A stretch of DNA of 64,000 bases from positions 434,001 through 498,000 of the forward strand of contig NBAY01000023.1 of NCBI GenBank assembly GCA_002794775.1, in the 5' to 3' direction. Below the pieces are notes generated by a model, which had not been told where the DNA came from, did not search any database, and saw only the letters and a program-made list of their open reading frames with translations. The stretch comes from Porodaedalea pini. Taxonomy: Eukaryota; Basidiomycota; Agaricomycetes; Hymenochaetales; Hymenochaetaceae. Position numbers and translations under genes: made by a program. Of the stretch, positions 1-9,708 are shown one piece after another (the stretch's first letter is position 1; the number at the start of each line of letters is the position of its first letter).

Positions 1-226
1 TGTCCCTGATCGTACAGTCCCTGAATAGGTGTGTGGTGCTGTGGCACATTGCACACGTTCAGGGTCCTGTATTCCTTACCTGCATATTTCTGGCTGGAGG
101 TGGGCCTCTCGGTGGTGCCCTGTATTCTTCGCATGGTTGTCTGTAATCGTCGGGTCACTGGTACTCCCGTGGTTCATTATGGGCATACGGCTGATCTCGA
201 GTGTACTGATCCTCATAGTCTCACCT
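1..226. other. Window edge, downstream of gag remnant
   Basis: No recognisable gene is seen here. If the minus-strand retrotransposon continues, its pol region would lie to the left of the window. Confidence 0.4.
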
Positions 227-2167
227 TCAATAATCCTCCTTCCTTTTGCCCCAGAGATCCCATATCTCTGCTTGTAAGTCTGATACCATGCATGTGAGCA
301 GGCTCAGTTCTGAGTCCTCTCGTTTGATGGGGGTCGGTGTGTATGGTCCAGATGCTGCGGCGACATGTTGCTGAGTAAAATATGGAGGTGCTGCAGGTAT
401 CCCGAATGTTCCATACTGCGGTACTGCATATCCTTGCTGCACCCCAGGACCAGTTACTAGGACTCCTCCTGCTATAAGTCAGTTGAGTTCATTGTATAGT
501 ACCGGTATATCCCAAGGAACACCAGCTGGGTGTCAAAAGTCAACCAACCAAAGTTGTTGTTTGAGATGCTGATTGGTGAGCCGGTTTAGACCTTCTCGAT
601 AGAACCGCTTTTGATCTAGATCCAAAATGACTCCTTCTTGAACCAGATATGATGTAATATGCATAAAGCTTCGATGGTATTCTCCCAGGGCAGCCGTGCT
701 CATCAAAACCTTGTTGGAATTCTCAGTGATGAAATTGATTAGATCTCCATAAGTGTATCTTATCGTTGCCGCTGGATAGAAGCCTAGGGCGGCTGTTTTG
801 AATGACACGAAATCATTTTGTTGTGCCTGTGGGAGAGTCAACCATAGCAACTCTTCACGTACTGGTGCATAGTAACATGCCCAATTGATTTTCTGTAGAT
901 CGGTGATCCCTGCACTCAATCCTAAGATGTTAACCTCTTCAAAGAATCATGGGATCCCTTCTGGTTCTACATCGGCATTCATTGCTGGTGCTCGCTTGTC
1001 GTGTCTGTTCAGCATTGTTGCTCCTGGGACTGGAGGATTTGGTCCAGTGATCGGGAGATTTCTGGGCTTGGTGAGGTCTGGAAGAGGATTGGCTACATTG
1101 GGCATGGGTTGCATCAGTGGTGCCGTTGGTGGGGCTTGTGAAGGTCCTTGGCTTGATCCTTGTGCAGTAGAATTAGCCATGACTGCTCTGACTATTGGTG
1201 GCGCCACGATATGGAGAGTCAGCAGAGCCGGTGTGGGTACACGTGAGGGTGGAGTCAGTTGTTCCAGAGTCGAAGGGCAAGTTTCTGGGTATGGGTCTGT
1301 GATCCTTGATATCGCAACAGGTATTGATCCTTCTGGAGTTGGTGGCAGTGGTGGTGGGACCAGATCCTCCTCTGATGTCTTGGACTGGTTCTGTGGTAAT
1401 TCTGGGGTCAATTGTTCTTTTTGGTTGGGGGTAGGATTCTCAGGTTCGGAGTTTCATTCTGTTGGTACTTCTATTGGTCCTCCTGTTTGAATCAGAGGTT
1501 TGTTGATCTGTCTTCTGATGGCTTGTCTCCCCCAATTAAGTGGTGACCCTGGTCTTGTGGGTGACAACGATCTGAGTGATTGGTTTCGATATGACATTGC
1601 CAATTCTTGTGGTCCTGGCAATACTAGTCTCCTGACCACTTCTTCGGATCTGGAGCGACTTTGTTCCCTTGTTGGACTCCTGTATCCTTCGAGCCCTGGA
1701 TTCTTTTCCTCACTTTCAGGTGTTCCCCTGGGTCTTCGTATCTGCTGACTGAGTGGTGTACTGGCGATGCTGAAATGCAACCTGTCGCCGGTTACGAAGC
1801 TTCCTGGGATACGAAGTGATATCGGTGTTTTGATGAGATCAGGTAGGATCCTTCTAGGTTTGATTGGTCATCCTCATTCTTGTGTGAGTTTGGGTTCGGT
1901 TACTAAGGGTGGCTGTTGTTGCTCGGTGCCCTGAAGTGTATTTTCTGGGTTGGTGGTTCCAGATCGGCGAAAAGGTGATGAGGATGCTTCTCTGGGAGCA
2001 TGTAAGATCTGTGGGGTGGCTGTGGTTGGTGGACGTCCTCTTGGTCTTCCTCGGCCTTGTCCTCTGGGTGGTGGTGGTGGGTTGCTTGGTTCTTCCTGAA
2101 CCTTTGCTTGTATGCATGTAGAGCGCCGAGGAGCTTCAGATGTTGACCTGATACTTAGGCGAGGCAC
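227..2167 (-). pseudogene. Degenerate gag-like gene of an LTR retrotransposon
   Basis: Read right to left, a proline-, arginine- and glutamine-rich N-terminal part (about 2167-1874) is followed by a proline-rich linker (1780-947) and a helical segment (919-533) with the GITDxQKxxWAxxYxPV pattern seen in Ty3/Gypsy-type capsid proteins of basidiomycetes. A C-terminal tail follows (442-227). Frame changes and stops separate the blocks, for example directly after the GIP near 948 and after WLVDF at 533, so it cannot encode one intact protein. It begins just inside the LTR at 2196-3040, as a gag should. No zinc knuckle (CCHC), protease or reverse transcriptase is visible, and pol would lie beyond the left edge. 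The capsid assignment rests on pattern recognition. Confidence 0.65.
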
Positions 2168-2195
2168 CTTGTCCCCCTCGTGGTGGGCTCCAATG

Positions 2196-3040
2196 TGTAG
2201 GGGTGCAGACTCTTCTAATCTGAAGGGCGATTCAGGCTACGGCTTGTGATCGACCCAAGGGGGACTGCAGTGACTCGGTATACTGAGAGGGACAACCTAA
2301 GTAGAGTGAGGTTCGAGATATGAAGACTTGGCGATACAGATACCTGCAGGATTCCGGTTGGACCAAGACTCAGGCAGGTAGAATCGGCACTTGTGGCAGT
2401 GGCCAAGGGTGTTTGGTGATTGGGTGATGGAGTTCTGAGAGTCGGTGACAGAGTCAGTGTATACTGTTTTCAGAATGAGAGTCGGGCAAGTAGTGCATAG
2501 TAATGCATGTAGTAGATTGCGGTCTAGAGGTGGAGAGGGGACTGTCTGTCTCTGTACTGGTCTTGTATCTCTGTCTCTCTGTCCTTGTGTGTCTCTCTAT
2601 CTACAAACTACTGCAAATTTAGACTAATTTGAAGCAGAGAAAGCAGTGCAAGACTTGGCTGAGTCTGTGTGAACAGATGTAAAGGTGAGTCGGCGATCGG
2701 CCTGCGCATATCACACAGCCAATCATCATAGAGTGATGTTGTAGTACCCAACCTGCTCTCTCGCCTCTCACCACTGTGCCACTATATCCCATGTCCTTGT
2801 CCGACTTCACCTAAATCCTCTCACCTGTGCCCACGAGAGTCGGTCATCCATGTGCTGATCGAGTTTGTACAACATCCGTCTGTCTGATTGTGTCCATACC
2901 AAGGATTATTATAAAGGGTCAGCCGCCGATTATGAATGAATAAATGGTAATGTTCGGCAGCTGGTAAAGGGAGTCAAAGGAGTAGTGTAAGTGAGGGGGG
3001 AAAGACTCGGCCGGCGTGTAGGCAATGGTTAATCGCTACA
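2196..3040 (-). repeat. 5' LTR of minus-strand retrotransposon
   Basis: On the minus strand the segment starts TGTAGCG and ends CCCCTACA, giving TG..CA termini with the short inverted repeat TGTAG/CTACA. Immediately inside is TTGGAGCCCACC (about 2182-2193), placed where a tRNA primer-binding site would be, and the gag remnant starts 29 bp from the LTR edge. The partner LTR is not in the window, so ends and target duplication cannot be confirmed. Confidence 0.6.
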
Positions 3041-3090
3041 CCGCTGCTTCAGGCTCCTAAATCAGAATGTGAGAATCAAGTAGAGTGATA

Positions 3091-4156
3091 CTAGAGAAGG
3101 AGCTTTACCCTGAGAATAGCATCCATATGAAGACTAAGTACACCACATATTTCATCTTCTACTCGATGCGCATTGATTTTGCTTTGTTCACTTTTCTCCT
3201 CCAACATATTAACCTGATCCGTGACAATAAGAAGGCTGACCTGGGCCTCCGAAGAACGTGCCTCATTGGCTGCAGCATTATCTTGAACAGTTCGAAGCAT
3301 GGTGGCCAAGCTTGTGTGGATTTGTGACTCGAGTTGGGTTATCCTAGCCAAGATAAAATCATAATCTTTTCTGGTGTGAAGACATTTTTTACGCCGCTTT
3401 GACTTTTCCTCAATCTGACCATGCTTAGCAACAGCTGCCTCTGCAATTACCACAACTTCATCATAGGACTGTGATGCCTTCGCTTGAGCAAGCTGCTTCT
3501 TTAGCACTGCACTTTCAGATGCTGAAAAATAGTGCACAGATGCATCAGGACGATCCTGCAGCAATTGTATAAATAGTACTTATGGCTACTATGACTAGAT
3601 TCCTCCCCTGAACTCTCTTGAGCCACTTCCTTTCCCTTTCCTTTTGAATCATTCTCTGCAGGTCCTTCAGAAGAAACTTCATCTGACGTCACGTCAGAAG
3701 GGCCCATGGAACCTACCAGGGAAGACATATGCTTACCAGATGGCACCTCTTGCAACTGCTCAGAGTCTTCCATGGTGTCTTCATGATCATGAACTTCACT
3801 GGGTGCTATACAAAATGCCTGTTTGTAAGCCACCAAAGACTTAGAACATGGTGATCTATTCCATACCATTAACCATGACTATGTCACTGGAAGGATCCAT
3901 AGGATGCCGTCCAGCTTGTCCTTCTGTAGCAATGGGTACTTATAGGGGTGAGTGATAAGGCAGGAGAGCAAGACTGATGGGGATGGGAGGAGAAGGATGA
4001 GAGATAAAGATGAGACCGGTGCATTTTGATGCCCTGAACCCTCCTTTTGTATTCTTGCCGCATTGGGATAGCCAGTTCCCTACCTTCAACCTTGGTCCAC
4101 AGTGGCTCAGTCAGCATGAAAGCAATAGTCATGAAGGAGGTAGAGGTCGCCGACAT
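3091..4156 (-). CDS. Unrecognised coiled-coil protein, spliced
   Basis: I do not recognise the family. Reading right to left, the first segment (about 4156-4015) starts MSATSTSF and includes a basic stretch. A second part (about 3869-3580) is acidic and Ser/Glu rich. The third (about 3560-3091) is a heptad-like helical region with many Ala, Glu, Lys and Gln residues, likely a coiled coil. Frame changes between the parts fit short introns, but exact splice sites are not certain and the gene may be degenerate. It sits between the retrotransposon LTR and the LTR at 4352-5339. No catalytic motif is visible. Confidence 0.35.
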
Positions 4157-4351
4157 CTTTCGGGAGGCTTAGGTACCAAAATATTCGTAAGCAAAAATAT
4201 CTGATGCTCTAAGCGAAAATCGAATTGTGTTTCTTTTCCTGACCCCACAATGCTGCCTCAACATATCAGAAAGAAATCCAAAAAACTCAAAGATGGTGAA
4301 GAACTAGCTGTGGAATTAGCTGTGCAGATGAAGAAACGTCCTGTTGGTCGC

Positions 4352-5339
4352 TGAAAGGTGATGGTACGGTCTACTGGCAGACTCAGACCTGGTTGAGTTC
4401 AGCCACTGGGGGTTCACTCTAACATGTCTGATGGAGGGGATAGTGTCAGGAAGTGTAGGGAAGTGTAGGGGAATACTTGGGGCTTGGTGTCGACTCAAGG
4501 GCGCGAGTACAAAGGACAACTGGCAAAACGTGCCTAAATGCAGTCGGAGAACAAAGAGCGACTACGATCTTGACAACCCGGGCTCGGAAACTCGCCAGTG
4601 AAGACAGGAATCGATACTATTCGTCGAGACGATTACGAATCTGAAAAGACCTCGAGATGCAATGCAGAATTGATGGAGATATGGCAGTTGCACTGGTTGC
4701 AGCTGGCAGAACGCACAGAACTCCCGGAACCAAAAAGCTATTTTTCGTAGCTCTATGACGCGGGCTCGGAATCGTGCAAGACAAGACAGTATTCGAAAGC
4801 GATTTTAGATGAGATTAAGAATCTGAAGAGAGCTCGAGAATCGGTTTAGAACTGAGGGCGATATAGCAAAAGCAAGATTTGACTGAAAAACGGGACTCGA
4901 GATGGAATGGATGGAACGACACTGAACGACACTGAACGGCAGCAGAGACAAGAACTAAAGACTGGGACTGACTCGGGGGAACTAAACTTGTATTTTTGAG
5001 ACATTTACATGAGTGTTTAAATAACCAACAGAGGGTTGAGCCTCTGAGTGGCGTACAAAGGACACAAAGACAGACCAGAGGCTCTAGCCAAACAAAACCA
5101 AACAGCCAGAACTCGAGAACATGAGTAATTAAGCTTTGGGAGGCTCAGAACAATACCAGATGTGACCCAAAACGGACTTTGGTGGCTCACCGGTGCAGAA
5201 CCAAGCTGTATGCGTTGGGTTAATCCTGCCAAACACTGAAACTGTCCTGAAATGTGTCAGAGATACTTGTAAGACTGTCCTGAGTTGAGTCGAACCTAAT
5301 AGAGCTGATTCTGAGGCTAGCAGCATCAGGATCTCCACA
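4352..5339 (-). repeat. Solo LTR, copy 1 of a 1-kb LTR family
   Basis: About 988 bp whose reverse complement matches 53037-54034 along its whole length. On the minus strand it starts TGTGGAGATCC and ends ACCTTTCA (TG..CA). No primer-binding site, polypurine tract or internal retrotransposon genes flank it, so it is a solo LTR. Unlike copy 2, the flanks (GGTCGC on one side, TTTCCC on the other) do not show a target duplication, which suggests later rearrangement or recombination between different copies. Confidence 0.75.
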
Positions 5340-5353
5340 TTTCCCCAGGAAAA

Positions 5354-6996
5354 ATGAAGTCCCCAATCAGGTCCCCGAAAACTCCTGCAAAAAAGCAGTT
5401 GAAATCGAGTGGGAAGAAATATGCTACAACAGCAAAGCTAACCTGCCAAACTGTGAGTTGTGAAATTTGATGCAAATGCTCTCTCTGACCAGTTTTCATG
5501 CCCATAGCCACACAAGAAGGGAAATGACAAGGATACAGTTGAACAGGAGCATTTGCCTGAAGATCAGGGGGATATATCCATTGCAGACATCGTTCGGGCT
5601 TCAGGACTTGGCTTGAACGACACTATGAATGAAACGCAGGGTTTTGATGATGACAGATCGGCCTTCAATGAAATTCCTGACTCCCCTGACAAGCCTGATG
5701 AGCGTTCTTTCCATCTTGATGATGGTACAAAACCTCCATTCATTGTTGCCTAAGGCTGTGGCTAAGAAAAGTATAGCTGGTGAGTACGTGGACTGGAATA
5801 CTCCCTCCCTTGGACATGCAAAAGCTTATGGATGGATCACATCAACACCTGCTGCAGAGAAAAAGCCTGAACTGGAAGTCATGGTAAAAATTCATGATGG
5901 TATGGGCCTGTGAGACATGAAGATCAACTCCAAGATGTTGCTGGCTGATTTGATCAATGAAGCAGTTTCAATCACCTGGGGCCGTTCTACATTCGACCAA
6001 CTTGGTTACACAGCTTGCTGGTCTGTGAAGTCTGGGACAAAGCTCGAACCAGAATATTTGGATACACAAGACCAGTTGGACGCGCTATTCAAGCGAGTTC
6101 ACAGGTATCAAGCAGCTGAAAAGAAGAAGAAATGAGGTAATGAAAACCCCAGAATTGTCATTCAGAATCTCAGTAATCAGGTTCATCTATAGTATTTGAT
6201 GTATAAAGTGGTTCCTGACATGCAGTGAAGAATACACATGGGAACAATGGGAACAGCAATAAACAGCAAAGTGTGACTAGAACAAATGCGACTCCTTCAG
6301 GGGTCACCAGTGCTAAGGAAGCTTACAATGCTGCACTTGAATGGATTATGGTGCAAATCGCAGTAGCATTCAAATGCGATAAACACAATGGCAGGCTCTG
6401 TGGTAAAATAAGAGGGTCAAAAGACCATCTTATGTATTCCAGCAAACATCTTGTTGAACATGCAAAACTGATTGTGAGTCCATTGACAAAGCACAATCTC
6501 ACCGGACTAAAAGCATACTTTGTCCAGTATAAGAATACTCCTGAAGTCAAAGTGGACGAAGTACTGGGGCAACTGAAAGTATTGGACAAGCAGTGGAAAG
6601 CAGCTGACAATGCCAGTGCAGGAACTGGCTCTGACATAGCAACTGGGCCTACAACATCCCTCCTCAACAGTGCTCTTGTGACAGCTGGAACAGTGGCAAC
6701 TGTAGTGCCAATGCAACCTTTCAACCAGCCGGTCATTGCCCAGCACTACGAAATGCATAACTGGGTGGTAGCTGAGCACAAGCCATGCAATTACCCTTCT
6801 GTTCAGAATTGGATTGAATCATTGCATGATGACATGGAGAGAGGCCACGATGACTACCAATACAGGTCTCTGCTACCTGTTTTTGAGGCCAATGATGTTA
6901 AATGCTTGGATGACTTGGCTTACTTAGAATTTGGAAGGCTCGAGAAGATGGTTATTGATGCTCAAGTGGAGGCAAGCATTGGGTTACTCAATTGTA
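5354..6996 (+). pseudogene. Unrecognised spliced gene, truncated by the 38-kb element
   Basis: A reading frame starts at ATG 5354 with a Lys/Pro/Ser-rich basic N-terminus (SPIRSPKTPAKK). An acidic segment follows (about 5530-5752), then a frame change and a folded-looking part with aromatic residues (5755-6132), an intron-like stretch ending in CAG near 6224, and a final segment (6225-6996). The last part has a Thr/Ala-rich linker and then a YPSVQNWI..LDDLAYL pattern that resembles a small SAM-like helical domain common in Agaricomycete proteins near transposons. Stops at about 5751 and 5911 show decay. The domain is cut at 6997 where the TIR begins, so the C-terminus is missing. I cannot assign a function. 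Confidence 0.4.
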
Positions 6997-7566
6997 CATC
7001 AGGAAAATGGCAAACACTATACACTATTATATGCTACTATATAGCATTTATAGTAGTCCATAGTTGTTTAGTAGTTAATGGTAACCCCCCCTCTATATAG
7101 GACCATATAGTACCATAGTGCTGAATAGGCCATAGCTGTATAGTACCATAGTGCTGAATAGGCCATAGTTGTATATTACATAGCACAGAATAGGCCATAG
7201 AGGGATAGTATTATAGTACTGAATAGCACATAGATTCAAATAGGCCATAATTTCTTAGAGACATATAGCTGCCTATATTGACATAAAGGAGTCTATAGCC
7301 AGGTGACTAGGCAGTGTCATACTTCCTAGGGTATCTCATGACCTCACAATTTTGTTCAGATAGCGGGCAGATTGCAAAAATCATATATTATAATATGCAA
7401 AATACATTGGATCTACTATCCTACTGGTGTAGCCATACACTTCCTCATCAGACTTGCTCCATGATGATGCACGTTAGATACCCACATGTGTCTGCTATGT
7501 TTCTTGATGTCCAACTTCACCTGCTTCCTCTTCGCACCACGGAAGGACTGCGACACATTTGCTGTT
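6997..7566 (+). repeat. Left 570-bp terminal inverted repeat
   Basis: It is the reverse complement of 44651-45219 with few differences. The outer part is AT-rich and carries several copies of GAATAGGCCATAG and TATAGTACCATAGTGCT between about 7100 and 7240, which may be binding sites. The innermost 65 bp (about 7502-7566, minus strand) encode a VLPWCEEEA-like piece of the prolyl-tRNA synthetase C-terminal region, so a host exon remnant forms part of the repeat. Confidence 0.85.
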
Positions 7567-7985
7567 ACGATTACTGAGTTTACGAAGTATCGTTCTTTTG
7601 TTGTGGGCAAAGTTAGGGAGCCCGATTTGGGTTTTTGTCAGCTTTTATAAGCTGATGGCATACCATATATGTTAATTTTGGACCCCTTTTCTGCTAAATT
7701 CGGGCTGTGGCTATGAAGGGTTCACTGCTTTTGTGGCTGTACAGTGCTCACTTTCTTCATTGGCATATTTAATTTTATTCAACCATCAAAATCTCACCCT
7801 TGAACCATGTAAAAAAACTTCAGACAATTCTCTATCTGTCTATGTATTTTTTGTAAAATAAAGTGGCCTGGTTGAATTAAAAATCGGTCGAAAGCAGAGT
7901 TGACGATAGTACTAGTGCCAACAAGTGATCTCCAACCAGCGGGAGGCATGTCGTCGACGAGTCTGTTTCGCTGCAGCAAAGACTC
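7567..7985 (+). repeat. Shared non-coding leader of cassettes A and B (copy A)
   Basis: From about 7590 the sequence is nearly identical to 27798-28175 in direct orientation, ending near the GTCGTCGACGAGTCTGTTT motif where the cassettes diverge. Its first part (7562-7660) is also found at 35511-35607 directly after the PRP8 fragment of cassette B. It contains a short perfect hairpin (7638-7655, TCAGCTT/AAGCTGA). No coding potential is seen. Confidence 0.8.
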
Positions 7986-8177
7986 TCACTTTGCTCCCCC
8001 ATGTGATCCTCAGCGGAGGCACACCTGACCTGACTTGTCTCCTTTACTTTTCTCTTGGGCTTTCTCTGCTTTTTTCTTAATCACACTACATCACTGCTTC
8101 TCATGGTAGCGGCCCCGTCATAGCTGCCTGCCTGCCCACCCGCACTGCTCGAGGCAACAAAGAGGTCGACGACAGCA

Positions 8178-8379
8178 TGGCAAGAGGACCTCCAATCGCT
8201 CATTCATCGCATGAAAGATCGCTTCCTAGATGTCATCTGGGATCTACTGGATGAGGACGCGATGGACGAAGGCAGCAACGTGGACTCGGAGGGTTGGGGA
8301 CATAAAGGTGAGCACGAGCACAGAACCTACCACCTGTCCTTGAGACTGACAAATGCTAGCTATCGTTTATGCTCGCGCT
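8178..8379 (+). pseudogene. BTB/POZ-domain protein fragment, two exons
   Basis: Exon 1 (8178-8307) reads WQEDLQSLIHRMKDRF then LDVIWDLLDED and ends in GWGHK. A 52-bp GTGAGC..TAG intron (8308-8359) follows, and exon 2 continues in frame with AIVYARA. This is the start of the BTB fold as found in many Agaricomycete BTB proteins (FxDVxWxL followed by xWGHKAIxYARAP). The sequence leaves the BTB frame at about 8380 and enters an eIF4G fragment. Only about 50 residues are present, so it is a captured piece, not a gene. The family call rests on the short conserved pattern spanning the intron. Confidence 0.6.
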
Positions 8380-8575
8380 CTTTCTCGTTCTCCTCCTCGC
8401 CGGCGCCTTCCCCACCTCTTGCTAAATCGGAGTCGTGGCCTGTACAGTTGTTCGGCTCCATCAAAGCAACGCAGAGCAGCATGCCGATGACAGCAAAGCC
8501 GTCTCTGGCATCTGCATCTTCCATCTTATCTGCTGCATTGTCGTCTTCTGTGGCATCAGGGTTGAAAACACTACT
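8380..8575 (+). pseudogene. eIF4G N-terminal fragment (cassette A)
   Basis: The segment encodes SPPLAKSESWPVQLFGSI followed by an Ala/Ser-rich tract, and is closely similar to 28497-28680 of cassette B, where it lies in a longer eIF4G N-terminal region. It follows the BTB piece without a gap and changes to an unrelated Ser-rich sequence at about 8576. Assignment is by identity with cassette B. Confidence 0.75.
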
Positions 8576-9708
8576 GAGCGCGATAGCATGAGCACGTTGC
8601 ATTCGCTTCGTACGAGCGTGCTGAACAAGAACCTTGCTCGCAGGAATGCGGCTGTCACCTCGTCTAGCGCATCTGTCCGGAGCGTAGCGCGCAGCGTTGC
8701 GTCGACGACTAGCCGAACGTCATCGCCGCCTTACGACTGCAACGGAGCGTGAGCGTAAGAAGAGCCGGCGAGACTCGAAGTTTGCGCCGTCCACCCCACG
8801 TAGCACGAGTCCAAGCGTCTATAGGGCACCGAGTGCACTCTCGTATACTTCAGGTATGGACGTGGATGGGGAGGGTGACGAACAAGAAAGCCCGCGACTA
8901 AAGGGCTCGACCTCGTCCCTTGCGCGCTCTACCGCATCATCTTCCGTGGTTTCTCGACGGCCCGGTGTAGCTTCTCGTTCTCCGCGCACAACTGGGAAAG
9001 ACGCAGGCGTCACGAGTGTAAAACTACCGAACATCGTCTCCATGCAAAGACCAAAGTCTGTCGCCGCCTCTGTTTCATCTACTCGTTCACATGCATCGAC
9101 TATCCACACAAATGCCGCCACTGCAGGCCAGCAAGGTACTCTTTGTCCACCTCATCCGCCCTCGCGACTGACATCCTCGCTCTCGGATGTGTCAATGTCC
9201 AGCAGCAGGAGCGGGGCTTCAACACGCGAGTCTACATTCAAGACGCGTCGCGAGAACATGACCCACGCGACTCTGTTACTCGGTCGAGGAAAGTCTCGAC
9301 CACGTCAATGACCTCGATGCGCAGCACCGGAACCTCAAGATCTCCTAAAATGCCGGCGCCTGCGCTACTGAAAGGACGGCCGCATCGCGTCTCTGAAACG
9401 AGTGCGGCACCAATAAGTACGGTAAGCGCGGCATCGCGCACATGGAAGGTGTCGCCCACTACTACAGTATCTACGAAAACAACAGCGAACAAGACGTCCA
9501 TCATTCAAAAGTCACCGTCGGCGAATTCAATTCGATCAACTGCATCTGTGGCAACAGCTGGAGGGAAAAAGACAGCGACGAAGAAGTCCCCTGCAGTTGA
9601 TGAGAAGAAGGCTTCTCCGGCGAGGCATCGCGTGCGACTTATGCTTTACTCTAGTACGTGTTTATCCACCTTTAACTCATTGTATGGTCGTTGATTAGTG
9701 TATCTTAG
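8576..9708 (+). pseudogene. Unrecognised Ser/Thr-rich basic protein fragment
   Basis: A low-complexity, Ser-, Thr-, Ala- and Arg-rich coding-like stretch with higher GC than its surroundings. It reads through several frames, for example 8697-9140 with SKFAPSTPRSTSPS and 9240-9650 with KKTATKKSPAVDEKK. GT/AG pairs between the parts suggest introns (GTACTC after 9133 and GTACGG after 9418 are candidate donors). It may be the disordered tail of the BTB protein or another captured gene. No catalytic motif is visible and I do not assign a function. It ends at the RPB1 fragment. Confidence 0.4.

Noticed and set aside
885..1490. A 201-codon Gly/Ser-rich plus-strand protein
   Set aside because: It is the antisense shadow of the proline-rich gag linker on the minus strand.
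7638..7655. Hairpin as a Helitron 3' end
   Set aside because: The hairpin is clear but is not followed by a CTRR terminus, and no Rep/helicase gene is seen in the window.
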